NCBI RefSeq assembly: GCF_023824195.1 | Contig: NZ_CP085442.1 | Coordinates: 1,340,001-1,404,000 of the forward strand | Origin: Priestia megaterium | GTDB lineage: Bacteria; Bacillota; Bacilli; Bacillales; Bacillaceae_H | DNA: 64,000 bases | Direction: 5' to 3' | Part shown: in pieces, positions 1 through 8,572 of the stretch | Layout of the letters: each line of letters begins with the position of its first letter | Position numbering within the stretch: position 1 is the stretch's first letter | Made by a program: the position numbers and the translations under genes | The notes under the pieces: model-generated | The model's database searches: none | Seen by the model: only the letters and a program-made list of their open reading frames with translations | What the model was told of the DNA's origin: nothing

Positions 1-290
1 ACGTGTGTTTCCCAAAGGCCAATTTGAAAATGAGGGAGCTTTTTATACCCGCGTTTACTGTTAGCAAAGGCTACCCACGTATCTGCTGGCGGGTTAACTG
101 TTCTTCGTGCATGTTTGGCAATGTGTACGAACATTTCATCTCCACAAAGTGAAGAAAGAGTAGGAGCAAAATGATTGCTCAATTGTTCGAATTTTGGGCG
201 TATCGTTGTCTTGATGGCTTCCATACGTGCATCAAGCCCCTCGATACGGAATACGTTAAAGTCATCTTGTGAAAATCCTGAGAATGCCAT
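1..290 (-). CDS. yktB: YktB family (DUF1054) protein, 3' part cut off by window edge
   Basis: The reverse strand reads an open frame from ATG at 290 to the window edge, beginning [20 protein letters not shown]. This matches the N-terminus of the conserved Bacillus YktB family of unknown function. A GGAGG ribosome site lies just upstream of the start (complement of 292-300). About 96 residues are visible; the remainder lies outside the window. The next genes, ykzI and yktC, follow in the same order as in B. subtilis but on the opposite strand, which supports the name. No biochemical role is known to me. Confidence 0.85.
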   Translation of the reverse strand, partial: MAFSGFSQDDFNVFRIEGLDARMEAIKTTIRPKFEQLSNHFAPTLSSLCGDEMFVHIAKHARRTVNPPADTWVAFANSKRGYKKLPHFQIGLWETH

Positions 291-557
291 GTGAAACCTC
301 CGTTTTTTAGTGAATATGTATAGCTGCTGTGCATCTATGCAAGTAAGTATGATTTACGCGAAGATTCTACCACATGAAAAGCATAAACACCAATTAATTC
401 GCATATGCTTGTCAAAACGTGTCTATCATTTTTTTATAGGTAATCACACAATTTAGTTGCATGAGATTAGGTTTCGACATAGACTATATCAATCAAAATA
501 TCTGAAAATTTAGTTTTCTATAAGCAGGTTCAATAATTTGAGAGGGGTGTTTGAAAC
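291..557. other. intergenic region between divergent yktB and ykzI
   Basis: An AT-rich gap holding the upstream regions of two diverging genes. I see the ribosome sites of both genes at its ends but no convincing -35/-10 pair, hairpin or small gene inside. Confidence 0.5.
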
Positions 558-743
558 ATGAAACAAGTGGTGAATATGTATAAGAAGAATGATGGACAAA
601 AAAGATTAGGTGTAATTCGTTTGGAGTTAGATTACGAGTTAGCGACGTTATATGAAGCCATGATGGAGAATAATGAGGAACAAAAACAAAAATGTAAGCG
701 AAAGCTCGAGAAACTTCGTGAAGAAATGATATCTCTTCAGTAG
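558..743 (+). CDS. ykzI: small conserved protein YkzI
   Basis: A 61-residue soluble, highly charged protein, rich in Lys and Glu in its C-terminal half (EEQKQKCKRKLEKLREE) and probably a single long helix. A GAGGGGTG ribosome site precedes ATG 558. It sits between yktB and yktC, where B. subtilis carries ykzI of similar size. The name rests on position and size. Function is unknown. It is followed by an unusual perfect hairpin at 823-873 rather than by an ordinary terminator. Confidence 0.7.
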   Translation: MKQVVNMYKKNDGQKRLGVIRLELDYELATLYEAMMENNEEQKQKCKRKLEKLREEMISLQ

Positions 744-822
744 CAGATACGGGAATAAAATAGAACAAATAAGGGTAAACTGTAAAAAAGGATTAAACTG
801 AATGAGCAGATTCATAAGTGGT

Positions 823-873
823 AACAGAGCACGTGGGAGAAGAAGCGGCAGTTCTTCTCCCACGTGCTCTGTT
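823..873. repeat. perfect 22-bp inverted repeat with 7-nt loop
   Basis: Positions 823-844 and 852-873 are exact reverse complements of each other, around the loop GCGGCAG. The arms contain GAGCACGTGGGAGAAG. No T-run follows on the plus strand (AATTGACATC), so it is not a typical intrinsic terminator. It lies between ykzI and yktC. Confidence 0.9.
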
Positions 874-875
874 AA

Positions 876-904
876 TTGACATCTTGCAGAGGTTTTTTTA
901 AGCT
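876..904 (+). promoter_or_regulatory. possible sigma-A promoter for yktC
   Basis: TTGACA at 876-881 is a perfect -35. TAAGCT at 899-904, 17 bp later, is only a weak -10 match. It begins 3 bp after the perfect hairpin. Confidence 0.3.
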
Positions 905-938
905 TAAATAAGAGACGTATTTTTGAGGGGGAATTGAG

Positions 939-1745
939 ATGACACAACGCTGGAAAGAAATTGATACATACGTTAAAGAGTGGCTAAAAGAAGCTGGACA
1001 AAAAATTCAACAGTCGTTTAGTAAAGAACTTCTCATTCAAACGAAATCAAATCCAAATGATTTAGTAACAAATATGGATAAAGAAATTGAACAGTTTTTT
1101 ATCTCGAAAATCAATGAAACCTTTCCGGAACATCATATTCTCGGAGAAGAAGGATATGGAGAAGAGCTGGAATCAGAAGAAGGAACAATTTGGATTATCG
1201 ATCCAATCGACGGTACGATGAACTTTGTTCATCAGCAGCGGAATTTTGCTATTTCCATCGGTATATTTGAAAATGGTGTAGGACAAGCAGGTTATATTTA
1301 TGATGTTATTCATAATGAGCTGTATCATGCTTTAAAAGGACAGGGCGCGTTTATGAATGACATCCAATTGCCGAAACTTGAACCTGTACCAGTTGAACAA
1401 GCTATTATTAGCCTAAATGCAACATGGGTGACGGAGAACCGTCGTATTGATCCTTCCGTATTAAGTCCGCTTGTGCGTAAAGTAAGAGGGACCCGTTCAT
1501 ATGGATCCGCAGCTATTGAGCTTGCTTACGTAGCGGCTGGACGCTTGGATGGATACATTACTTTACGTTTGGCTCCATGGGACTTTGCTGCCGGTAAAGT
1601 ATTGATTGAAGAAGTTGGAGGAGTTATGACGGATTTAGAAGGAAAGCCGTTAGAGATTCTGGAAAAAAGCAGTGTATTTGTAAGCAAACCAACATTACAT
1701 GACGAAATCTTTCGTACGTACCTTGAAGGAAAGTGGAATAAATAA
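939..1745 (+). CDS. yktC: inositol monophosphatase family phosphatase
   Basis: 268 residues, the usual length for the family. It is a Mg-dependent phosphatase of inositol-1-phosphate or related sugar phosphates, in the cytoplasm. Visible motifs are DLVTNMD (41-47), GEEG (69-72), the metal-binding DPIDGT (88-93) and a C-terminal WDFAAG near residue 210, the standard motif order. GAGGGGGAATTGAG precedes the ATG. It occupies the yktC position of B. subtilis. The in vivo substrate cannot be read from sequence; NADP phosphatase activity is a known alternative in this superfamily. Confidence 0.93.
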   Translation: MTQRWKEIDTYVKEWLKEAGQKIQQSFSKELLIQTKSNPNDLVTNMDKEIEQFFISKINETFPEHHILGEEGYGEELESEEGTIWIIDPIDGTMNFVHQQRNFAISIGIFENGVGQAGYIYDVIHNELYHALKGQGAFMNDIQLPKLEPVPVEQAIISLNATWVTENRRIDPSVLSPLVRKVRGTRSYGSAAIELAYVAAGRLDGYITLRLAPWDFAAGKVLIEEVGGVMTDLEGKPLEILEKSSVFVSKPTLHDEIFRTYLEGKWNK

Positions 1746-1794
1746 AATAGAAGTGAAGACTTACGTGTAGTCAAAGAATTTTGTGATGAAAAAA

Positions 1795-1832
1795 CGTCAT
1801 GAACCATTTTGATCTTGCAAATGGCCATGACG
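1795..1832 (-). terminator. terminator of ylaF
   Basis: The arms CGTCATG..CCATTT and AAATGG..CATGACG pair with a small internal loop. On the minus strand the stem is followed by TTTTTT (complement of 1789-1794). It lies between convergent yktC and ylaF. Confidence 0.75.
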
Positions 1833-1853
1833 CTTTCAATCATCGCAAAAAAA

Positions 1854-2039
1854 TTACAGCTGCCCTTTTTCTCGCATTTTTTTCTTAGTCGTAAAGCCAA
1901 GGCCCATTACAACAATTAAAGCTACGATAGCTAAAATGACCCCGAGAGCGCTTCCTTCTCCGATAAATATGCCAATTGACATAATTGCTGCAGTTGCAAT
2001 GAATGCATATAAAACGAATACCCACTTAATGTTTCTCAT
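1854..2039 (-). CDS. ylaF: small two-helix membrane protein YlaF (DUF5325)
   Basis: 61 residues starting MRNIKWVFVLYAF. Two hydrophobic segments (about 5-22 and 28-46) are followed by a basic tail, TTKKKMREKG, typical of DUF5325/YlaF. The start was set at the ATG ending at 2039 because a GGGAGG ribosome site lies just upstream; a longer in-frame reading to 2096 lacks this. It is divergent from typA as in B. subtilis. Function is unknown; it is an inner-membrane protein by prediction. Confidence 0.85.
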   Translation of the reverse strand: MRNIKWVFVLYAFIATAAIMSIGIFIGEGSALGVILAIVALIVVMGLGFTTKKKMREKGQL

Positions 2040-2110
2040 GTTGATTCCTCCCATTTGTAACGGATATTTATAGTGTACAACAAAATCATTCGGCAATTCT
2101 AGAGTTAGTG

Positions 2111-2119
2111 TGATATAAT
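2111..2119 (+). promoter_or_regulatory. extended -10 promoter of typA
   Basis: TGA followed by a perfect TATAAT (2114-2119), i.e. a TGn-extended -10. No good -35 was found 16-18 bp upstream. It is 33 bp before the typA start. Confidence 0.6.
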
Positions 2120-2152
2120 AGCTTAGTTATTACAAGCATAGGAGTGAAATGC

Positions 2153-3991
2153 GTGAACATTCGTAAAGATTTACGTAATATTGCCATTATTGCCCATGTA
2201 GACCATGGGAAAACAACGTTAGTAGATAAATTATTACATCAGTCCGGAACATTCCGTACTAATGAGCATGTTGAAGAACGTGCGATGGATTCAAATGACC
2301 TTGAGCGTGAGCGTGGAATTACAATTTTAGCGAAAAACACAGCTATTAATTATAAAGATACGCGTATCAACATCATGGATACGCCAGGACATGCTGACTT
2401 CGGTGGAGAAGTTGAGCGTATTATGAAAATGGTAGACGGTGTTCTACTTGTAGTAGATGCATACGAAGGATGTATGCCTCAAACGCGCTTTGTATTGAAA
2501 AAAGCATTAGAGCAAAACTTAACGCCGATTGTTGTTGTTAACAAAATCGACCGTGACTTTGCTCGTCCAACTGAAGTAGTTGATGAAGTAATTGACTTAT
2601 TTATTGAACTAGGTGCAAGCGAGGAACAAATTGAGTTCCCTGTTGTTTATGCTTCAGCAATCAACGGAACAGCTAGCACGAACCCTGAAAAGCAAGATGA
2701 GAACATGTCATCTCTATTTGACTCAATCATTGAGCACATTCCAGCACCAGTAGACAACAGCGACGAACCACTTCAATTCCAAGTGGCAATGCTTGACTAC
2801 AATGACTATCTTGGTCGTATCGGTGTAGGTCGCGTATTCCGCGGAACAATGAAAGTAGGCCAGCAAGTTGCATTAATGAAGCTTGACGGTACGGTAAAAC
2901 AATTCCGCGTAACAAAATTATTCGGTTTCCTAGGCTTAAAGCGTGTTGAAATCGAAGAAGCAAAAGCAGGAGACTTGATCGCTGTATCAGGAATGGAAGA
3001 CATCAACGTAGGTGAAACAGTATGTCCGTTTGACCACCAAGATGCACTGCCAATTTTACGTATTGATGAACCTACTTTACAAATGACGTTCTTAGTAAAC
3101 AATTCACCGTTTGCTGGTCGTGAAGGTAAGTTTGTTACATCTCGTAAAATTGAAGAGCGCTTAATGTCTGAACTTGAGACAGATGTAAGTTTACGCGTGG
3201 AAAATACTGATTCACCGGATGTATGGGTCGTTTCAGGACGTGGAGAACTTCATTTATCTATTTTAATTGAAAATATGCGTCGTGAAGGATATGAGATTCA
3301 AGTATCAAAACCTGAAGTAATCGTTCGTGAAATTGATGGCGTTCGCTGTGAGCCAGTTGAACGTGTTCAAATCGACGTGCCTGAAGAACATACGGGTTCT
3401 ATTATGGAATCAATGGGTGCTCGTAAAGGTGAAATGGTTGATATGATTAACAACGGCAGCGGTCAAGTTCGTTTGATCTTTATGGTTCCTGCACGTGGTT
3501 TAATCGGTTATACAACTGAGTTCTTATCGTTAACTCGTGGATTCGGTATCATTAACCATTCATTTGATAGCTACCAACCAATGCAGCAAGGTCAAGTTGG
3601 AGGTCGCCGTCAAGGTGTGCTTGTTTCTATGGAAAGCGGTAAATCATCTACTTATGGAATCCAAGGCGTAGAAGACCGCGGTACAATTTTCGTTGAGCCA
3701 GGTACAGAAGTATACGAAGGTATGATCGTAGGAGAACACACTCGTGAAAATGATATCGTTGTTAACATCTGTAAAATGAAGCAAATGACGAATATGCGTT
3801 CTGCTAATAAAGATCAAACAACAGGTATGAAAAAACCTCGTATTATGTCTCTAGAGCAATCACTTGAATATTTAAACGAAGATGAATATTGTGAAATCAC
3901 ACCAGAATCTATTCGTCTACGTAAAAAAATTCTTGATAAAAATGAGCGTGAAAAAGCAGCGAAAAAGAAAAAATACGCTGACACAAAATAA
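2153..3991 (+). CDS. typA: ribosome-associated translational GTPase TypA/BipA
   Basis: 612 residues, same length as B. subtilis TypA (YlaG). EF-G-like GTPase that binds the ribosome and supports 50S assembly and growth under stress, especially cold. G1 AHVDHGKTT near residue 15, the switch region with RGITI, G3 DTPGH, G4 NKID, then EF-Tu domain 2 and EF-G domains III/V and the BipA-specific C-terminus are all in order. The start is taken as GTG 2153 because AGGAGTG (2140-2146) is correctly spaced before it and the protein then begins [15 protein letters not shown]; an in-frame GTG at 2144 lies inside that ribosome site. Confidence 0.97.
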   Translation: MNIRKDLRNIAIIAHVDHGKTTLVDKLLHQSGTFRTNEHVEERAMDSNDLERERGITILAKNTAINYKDTRINIMDTPGHADFGGEVERIMKMVDGVLLVVDAYEGCMPQTRFVLKKALEQNLTPIVVVNKIDRDFARPTEVVDEVIDLFIELGASEEQIEFPVVYASAINGTASTNPEKQDENMSSLFDSIIEHIPAPVDNSDEPLQFQVAMLDYNDYLGRIGVGRVFRGTMKVGQQVALMKLDGTVKQFRVTKLFGFLGLKRVEIEEAKAGDLIAVSGMEDINVGETVCPFDHQDALPILRIDEPTLQMTFLVNNSPFAGREGKFVTSRKIEERLMSELETDVSLRVENTDSPDVWVVSGRGELHLSILIENMRREGYEIQVSKPEVIVREIDGVRCEPVERVQIDVPEEHTGSIMESMGARKGEMVDMINNGSGQVRLIFMVPARGLIGYTTEFLSLTRGFGIINHSFDSYQPMQQGQVGGRRQGVLVSMESGKSSTYGIQGVEDRGTIFVEPGTEVYEGMIVGEHTRENDIVVNICKMKQMTNMRSANKDQTTGMKKPRIMSLEQSLEYLNEDEYCEITPESIRLRKKILDKNEREKAAKKKKYADTK

Positions 3992-4001
3992 TAAAAAAAG
4001 T

Positions 4002-4036
4002 AAGTCGTTAGCTCTATCTGCTAGCGGCTTGTTTTT
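4002..4036 (+). terminator. typA terminator
   Basis: AAGTCGTTAGC (4002-4012) pairs with GCTAGCGGCTT (4020-4030) and is followed by GTTTTTT. Confidence 0.85.
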
Positions 4037-4150
4037 TATCTATTATATCAGAATTTTCTATTTTTGAAAGCGTTTTATAAAGAAGGGATTTGGAAAGGAA
4101 AAAGGTGGCTTATATCGAATAATGTAAAGTAAGGAATAGGGGGAAGAAAT

Positions 4151-4468
4151 ATGGATGTAAAAGAACACCTTTCATTTTTTGCTGCTCTGTATCAAGTAGA
4201 TGAACATGCAAAAATAGGAATGTGGCTGTTATACTTTACCATTTTAGGGCTATCTGTTCTCGTGTACAAACTCGGGTTTGCAAAGAAGCTGCCGCTTTTA
4301 AAATCTGTGGTTATTTATCTATTTTTAGCTTTTGGATGTACGATCTTAACGTTTTTAGGCATTTTTTTACCTGTAGCTGAAGGGCTTGTGGTTGCAGCTC
4401 TTGTATTGATTATTTATAAAATACGGCTGTATCAGGCTAAGAAGCAAAACTCCACGTTGGGTTCATAA
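4151..4468 (+). CDS. ylaH: membrane protein YlaH
   Basis: 105 residues with three predicted membrane helices (about 24-40, 50-70, 74-92) and a basic C-terminus. It resembles YlaH-like proteins and sits directly after typA, as in B. subtilis. AGGGGGAAG lies before ATG 4151. Function is unknown. It ends just before a bidirectional terminator shared with the convergent gene at 4495-4929. Confidence 0.8.
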   Translation: MDVKEHLSFFAALYQVDEHAKIGMWLLYFTILGLSVLVYKLGFAKKLPLLKSVVIYLFLAFGCTILTFLGIFLPVAEGLVVAALVLIIYKIRLYQAKKQNSTLGS

Positions 4469-4478
4469 AAGACTACAT

Positions 4479-4510
4479 AAAAAGACGCTTGTAGCTACAA
4501 GCGTCTTTTT
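4479..4510. terminator. bidirectional terminator, perfect 32-nt palindrome
   Basis: AAAAAGACGCTTGTAG (4479-4494) is followed immediately by its exact reverse complement ending in TTTTT. It serves ylaH (+) and the gene at 4495-4929 (-). The stop codon of the latter (complement of 4495-4497) lies inside the stem. Confidence 0.9.
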
Positions 4511-4929
4511 AGTATGATATAGCCGAAGACAAGAGCGGCTGCGAAAATTAAATGACCAGCTGTCCAATAAAAAATCGCTACTGCATCATCCACCGCAGGC
4601 GTAGGCTTGAGCGCAAGCAGCGTCAACGGAAAATACAAAGGAATGGTTGGAAGTGTTAATAAAAAGGAACACAATACGATTTTTCGAATAGACATATTAT
4701 TTAATTTACCTACTATGTAAACAAAAACGATCCCAATTGCAACGGCAATGAATAAATGAAAAACAAACTCTATCCATTCAGGCCATTGAATAGGGCCGAT
4801 GATAGGAATAAAATCAACATTTAATAAAAGGGTATAAACTTGTTTGCCGGTTAGCCATTCTATCCATTTTAAACATAACCCAAGGATAATCCCGCTTAAA
4901 ATGCCAATACTTATTCCTAATCGGAGCAC
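4495..4929 (-). CDS. uncharacterised four-helix membrane protein
   Basis: 144 residues starting at GTG 4929 (reads VLRLGISIGILSG). The start is decided by AGAGGAGG sitting 9 nt upstream on the minus strand and inside the end of ylaI; the longer ATG reading from 4962 would overlap ylaI by 32 nt and has no ribosome site. Four hydrophobic segments are visible, with conserved-looking W and P residues (PIQWPEWIEF, PTPAVDDAVA). GTG begins 1 nt after the ylaI stop, so the two genes are translationally coupled. I do not recognise the family. Confidence 0.75.
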   Translation of the reverse strand: MLRLGISIGILSGIILGLCLKWIEWLTGKQVYTLLLNVDFIPIIGPIQWPEWIEFVFHLFIAVAIGIVFVYIVGKLNNMSIRKIVLCSFLLTLPTIPLYFPLTLLALKPTPAVDDAVAIFYWTAGHLIFAAALVFGYIILKRRL

Positions 4930-4930
4930 C

Positions 4931-5131
4931 TTACCAATCCTCCTCTGTCTTTTTCGACTCATATAGTTTAAAGTTACCAGTAGCTATGCGTTCTTTTGTT
5001 CGTTTTTCAATCCGTTCAGAACATTCATTGCACATATATGTATGGATAGGACGGTTGCGCAGTCGTTTTGCCACGAGCGTTTCATCCTCAATTGTTTCGA
5101 TTTTATCGCACATGACACATTGTACTCTCAT
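4931..5131 (-). CDS. ylaI: YlaI, small two-CxxC zinc-ribbon-like protein
   Basis: 66 residues beginning MRVQCVMCDKIE. Two CxxC pairs (CVMC near residue 5 and CNEC near 34) suggest one bound Zn. The stretch ETLVAKRLRNRPIHTYMC is typical of YlaI proteins. The start is the ATG at 5131, preceded by GAGGTGATAGAA; an upstream in-frame ATG (5161) would add ten residues absent from the family. It is probably cotranscribed with the downstream membrane gene. Role unknown; binding to nucleic acid or a partner protein is only a guess. Confidence 0.88.
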   Translation of the reverse strand: MRVQCVMCDKIETIEDETLVAKRLRNRPIHTYMCNECSERIEKRTKERIATGNFKLYESKKTEEDW

Positions 5132-5316
5132 TTCTATCACCTCAACTTCTCTATACATCATTCTAGCCGAAAATTCTTGTTTTATAAAGTTTTTTTGCGG
5201 TGCTATCTCTCAGTAGAAAAGGAACGATAGGAAAACATTCCTAAAGAAGCAGGTAATTTTGCTTGTTAGCTCGAAGATAGTAACTAGTAAGTACATAAAC
5301 AGTAGGAGGGATGAAA

Positions 5317-5772
5317 ATGGCCAACGAAGTCGAGACTCAATTAGTAGATGCATTATACGATGAGCTACAGACAGAGAGATTTGCAACCATTTCAACTATT
5401 GATTTTGAAACAAACGGTCCAAATGTTAGTGCCATTTCGTGGTTAGTAGCTCCGACTAAACAAAAAATTCGATTTGCCGTAGATGTCAAATCGAGGATTG
5501 TAGAAAACATTAAACATACGAATAAAGCAGTGGTAAATATTCTTGCTAATGAATCATGCTACTCAATCAGCGGAATAGCTGAGGTATTGCAAGAAAAGTT
5601 AGAAGGAGTAGCTTTAAAGCTGACGCTAATTGAACTAGATATTAATGAAGTAAGAGATGTTATGTTCTATGGCTCTAAGATTTCAGTAAACCCTTCATAT
5701 GAAAAGACCTATGATCCAGTAGCAGCCGCTAAACTCGATAAGCAAGTAATTGAAGCGATAAAAAAAGCTTAG
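5317..5772 (+). CDS. ylaL: pyridoxamine 5'-phosphate oxidase-like (flavin split-barrel) protein
   Basis: 151 residues. The pattern ERFATISTID ... GPNVSAISWLVAP ... IRFAVDVKSRIVENIKHTNKAVVNIL is characteristic of the split-barrel FMN-binding family (YlaL). I chose ATG 5317, giving MANEVETQLV, because GGAGGG at 5305-5310 is properly spaced; ATG 5311 touches the ribosome site. The family contains flavin enzymes and haem-binding members, so substrate is unknown. It is convergent with ylaJ across a small hairpin. Confidence 0.82.
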   Translation: MANEVETQLVDALYDELQTERFATISTIDFETNGPNVSAISWLVAPTKQKIRFAVDVKSRIVENIKHTNKAVVNILANESCYSISGIAEVLQEKLEGVALKLTLIELDINEVRDVMFYGSKISVNPSYEKTYDPVAAAKLDKQVIEAIKKA

Positions 5773-5791
5773 CAGCAGCCTGCCGCTAAGC
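5767..5791. terminator. ylaL/ylaJ terminator
   Basis: GCTTAGC (5767-5773) pairs with GCTAAGC (5785-5791), with further GC/GC pairs inside. AAAAAA precedes it, which gives a T-run on the minus strand for ylaJ. Confidence 0.6.
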
Positions 5792-5798
5792 GACTTTC

Positions 5799-6398
5799 TT
5801 ATTCATTTTTTTGAAGATGATTATTAGATTGTTTTTCCTGCTCATTCTTTAAATTTTGCTCTTGTTTATTATTTAATTTTTGATTGTTTGTATCTGTTGA
5901 ACTAGGATTTCGGCGGATTTCTTCTGCAAATTCAGGCATTACTCGGTTCACAATGGCTGCTAATTCATCTAAAAATCCTGTAACCGGCCGACCTTTGCGA
6001 ATTTCATTTCCAATTTGTTTTAGCCGAGCGACCGTATCAGGATCTGCAATAACAACAGAATTAGCGCCGTACGGATCAGCTTTCAGACCTTCGGCAACTG
6101 TATATTTGATTGAACTTACTTCTGAACGATCAATATCTTTGCCGACGTCAATGCCTACGATGGCATACTTACCGAGCACAATGGCAGTAGCATCGTTTAC
6201 ATTCGGAACGCTTGAAGCCAGTTCAACTAAATGCGCTGATATTTCATTAGCAGTACGCTTGTGAGAGCGTTCAGGAGATGAATTTTTGACCTGTACAATT
6301 CGATCTGTTTTTTGCCCTTCTTCAACGTCTGCTTGGTTATTGTTACAGCCGGTTAGTGTAATAAAACATAAGCTAATGGATAGAAAAAATTTGTTCAT
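5799..6398 (-). CDS. ylaJ: YhcN/YlaJ family sporulation lipoprotein
   Basis: 199 residues. A signal peptide ends in the lipobox LTGC with Cys18 as lipidation site. The central part (about 50-160) is the YhcN/YlaJ domain with AHLVELASSVPNVNDATAIV and the IDVGKDIDRSEVSSIK segment. The C-terminal ~35 residues are Asn/Gln/Lys/Glu-rich and low-complexity. Family members are made in the forespore under sigma-G and affect germination. RBS AAGGAGGAG precedes the start. A second family member, yhcN, lies at 61107-61652. Confidence 0.9.
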   Translation of the reverse strand: MNKFFLSISLCFITLTGCNNNQADVEEGQKTDRIVQVKNSSPERSHKRTANEISAHLVELASSVPNVNDATAIVLGKYAIVGIDVGKDIDRSEVSSIKYTVAEGLKADPYGANSVVIADPDTVARLKQIGNEIRKGRPVTGFLDELAAIVNRVMPEFAEEIRRNPSSTDTNNQKLNNKQEQNLKNEQEKQSNNHLQKNE

Positions 6399-6614
6399 GT
6401 GGGAGACTCCTCCTTATGAATGACTCATTTTTTGTAGTAATTTGTATTTAGTTTCTAATAGTTCTTCTATCTTTATACACGTGTTCATATATTTAAAGAA
6501 AATGGTCCGTCCATTTAAGGTCACTTCACACATGTGCGTTACATAGTATATAAATGGATGGGTGCCTTGTTTCACTCCTTACAGGAAAAACAATCGGAGT
6601 AGGAGGCTGAATTA

Positions 6615-7943
6615 TTGGGAAAAATTTATGTATTAGATACGAATGTTTTATTACAAGATCCGCATTCAATTTTTTCATTTGATGATAACGAAGTAGTGAT
6701 TCCGGCTGTTGTGCTAGAAGAAGTTGATTCGAAAAAAAGAAATATGGATGAAGTCGGACGAAATGCAAGGCAGGTATCCAAACTCATTGATAACTTGAGA
6801 CAGCATGGAAAGTTATATGAGAAAATCCCTTTAGAAAATGGGGGCCATTTGCGAATTGAACTCAATCATCGCTCTTTTCAACAGCTTCAAGAAATCTTTG
6901 TGGAAAAAACAAATGATAATCGAATTTTAGCTGTTGCTAAAAATCTATCCCTTGAAGAGGAAACAAAAGAAGATGGACGTGAAGTGATACTAGTGAGTAA
7001 AGATGTGTTGGTACGTGTGAAGGCTGACGCAATCGGTTTAAGAGCAGAAGATTTTTTAAGTGATCGAGTAGTGGAATTCAATAGTATTTATACAGGCTTT
7101 TCAGAAGTCTATATTGCAAAAGAACTACTGAGTCAATTTTACGAAAAAGGGGAGCTGCTAGCGTCTCAAATTGCGAACCACTCCTTTTTTGCAAATCAAT
7201 TCTTAGTGATGAAAGATGCATTTGGGGGATCCGGATCGGCCATCGGCATTGTCGATCAAACAACAACGAAAGTAAAAAAGCTTTTATTTGAATATGATCA
7301 TATCTGGGGAATCAAACCTCGAAATGTTCAGCAAATTATGGCTTTAGAACTTCTTCTTAGAGACGACGTTCAACTGGTCACGTTAATTGGAAAGGCAGGT
7401 ACGGGTAAAACGCTGCTTGCTTTAGCTTCAGGACTTATGCAGACGGAAGATTTAGGGTGTTTTAAAAAGCTACTTGTAGCTCGTCCAATTGTTCCTTTAG
7501 GGAAAGATATTGGATTCTTGCCGGGAGAAAAGCAGGAGAAGCTTCGTCCATGGATGCAACCAATTTATGATAACCTAGAGTACTTATTCAACACTAAAAA
7601 ACCTGGAGAACTGGATGCGATTCTAGCGGGGCTCAGTTCAATAGAAGTGGAAGCCTTGACGTATATAAGAGGCCGAAGCATTCCGGAGCAGTTCATTATT
7701 ATTGATGAAGCGCAAAATTTAACGAAGCATGAAATTAAAACAATTTTAACAAGGGTAGGGGAAAAGAGTAAAATTGTGCTTATGGGAGATCCAGCTCAAA
7801 TTGATCATCCTTATTTAGATGAGTATAACAACGGATTAACGTACGTAGTTGAAAAGTTTAAAGAACAAAAAGTATCGGGCCACGTTCGGTTAATCAAAGG
7901 AGAGCGCTCCGGGCTAGCACAATTAGCAGCTGATATTCTTTAA
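6615..7943 (+). CDS. ylaK: PIN-domain plus PhoH-like ATPase YlaK
   Basis: 442 residues, two domains. The N-terminal PIN nuclease fold has YVLDTNVLLQDP (first acidic residue Asp8). The PhoH/SF1-like ATPase has Walker A GKAGTGKT (259-266) and Walker B DEAQ (364-367). The start is TTG 6615, preceded by AGGAGG 8 nt away. The family couples ATP/helicase activity to RNA cleavage in characterised PhoH2-type proteins; that activity is known of relatives and inferred here. It ends in a strong terminator shared with the next gene. Confidence 0.93.
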   Translation: MGKIYVLDTNVLLQDPHSIFSFDDNEVVIPAVVLEEVDSKKRNMDEVGRNARQVSKLIDNLRQHGKLYEKIPLENGGHLRIELNHRSFQQLQEIFVEKTNDNRILAVAKNLSLEEETKEDGREVILVSKDVLVRVKADAIGLRAEDFLSDRVVEFNSIYTGFSEVYIAKELLSQFYEKGELLASQIANHSFFANQFLVMKDAFGGSGSAIGIVDQTTTKVKKLLFEYDHIWGIKPRNVQQIMALELLLRDDVQLVTLIGKAGTGKTLLALASGLMQTEDLGCFKKLLVARPIVPLGKDIGFLPGEKQEKLRPWMQPIYDNLEYLFNTKKPGELDAILAGLSSIEVEALTYIRGRSIPEQFIIIDEAQNLTKHEIKTILTRVGEKSKIVLMGDPAQIDHPYLDEYNNGLTYVVEKFKEQKVSGHVRLIKGERSGLAQLAADIL

Positions 7944-7980
7944 AAAAAGCGGGGTTCCTTTTGGAACCCCGCTTTTTTAT
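7942..7980. terminator. bidirectional terminator after ylaK
   Basis: AGCGGGGTTCC (7948-7958) pairs with GGAACCCCGCT (7963-7973), flanked by A7 and T6 runs. It serves ylaK and the convergent gene at 7980-8480. Confidence 0.92.
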
Positions 7981-8480
7981 TATGTAACGATGATTTCTTC
8001 CACATATTTAATAGGGTTATTTCGGTTAGATCCGTCAGGTAAATAGACATAGATAGGTCCATCTTCTCTAAGAGGCTTTCCATCTTGGCTGAAACCAAAG
8101 ATTAGTTTTTGCGCTTCTTCTAATGAAAAAGAAATCAGCGCATCTTTTGTTTTAAATGAAACGTTGGTAGCTTCTTCAGTAGGAGAAGCGTTTGCTAGAA
8201 AAGGTGCAAATAAAATGCCAAATGTTCCATTTACTAGCTCTTGTTTTTTGAATTTCTTTTCGGTTTTTAACGTAGGAGGAAAGACGGCTCCTTCTTGAAT
8301 TTCACGGTCCCAATGCTTCGAAACAGCCTTTGTGTACGCTTCTGTCTCGTCTTTTTGCTCCGGTGGATGTTCAAAGAAAACGTCCATATCGGACTTGCGG
8401 TCATCGAAAATCCACACGCTTGGATCGAGTGTCAGCGTATATTTTACTTTTCCTTTTAACATAATAATTGAATTCATCAT
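7980..8480 (-). CDS. conserved uncharacterised cytoplasmic protein
   Basis: 166 residues, acidic, with no signal peptide or membrane segment. The N-terminal KVKYTLTLDPSVWIFDDRK and the C-terminal DGPIYVYLPDGSNRNNPIKYVEEI look like conserved blocks. AAGGGGGCATTT precedes the ATG at 8480. I believe homologues in other bacilli are sometimes labelled peptidyl-prolyl isomerase, but I see no known isomerase motif, so I leave the function open. It lies between ylaK and ylaN, where I would expect no gene from B. subtilis order. Confidence 0.75.
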   Translation of the reverse strand: MMNSIIMLKGKVKYTLTLDPSVWIFDDRKSDMDVFFEHPPEQKDETEAYTKAVSKHWDREIQEGAVFPPTLKTEKKFKKQELVNGTFGILFAPFLANASPTEEATNVSFKTKDALISFSLEEAQKLIFGFSQDGKPLREDGPIYVYLPDGSNRNNPIKYVEEIIVT

Positions 8481-8545
8481 AAATGCCCCCTTGCTAAAAG
8501 TATAAGCGCTTTCTACTTATTTGTCACTTTGATGAAAAAATTTAG

Positions 8546-8572
8546 TTGAGAGTGATTCTCGTATGATATAAT
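8546..8572 (+). promoter_or_regulatory. ylaN promoter with a Fur-box-like dyad
   Basis: TATAAT at 8567-8572 with TGA immediately before it (extended -10), and TTGAGA at 8546-8551 (15-bp spacer, short). TGAGAGTGATTCTCG (8547-8561) covers the -35 and spacer. It matches the 7-1-7 Fur box TGATAATNATTATCA at 10 of 14 defined positions. The regulator assignment is inference. Confidence 0.5.

Noticed and set aside
7980..8480. Peptidyl-prolyl isomerase annotation for this gene
   Set aside because: No cyclophilin, FKBP or parvulin motif is visible, so the label is unsupported.
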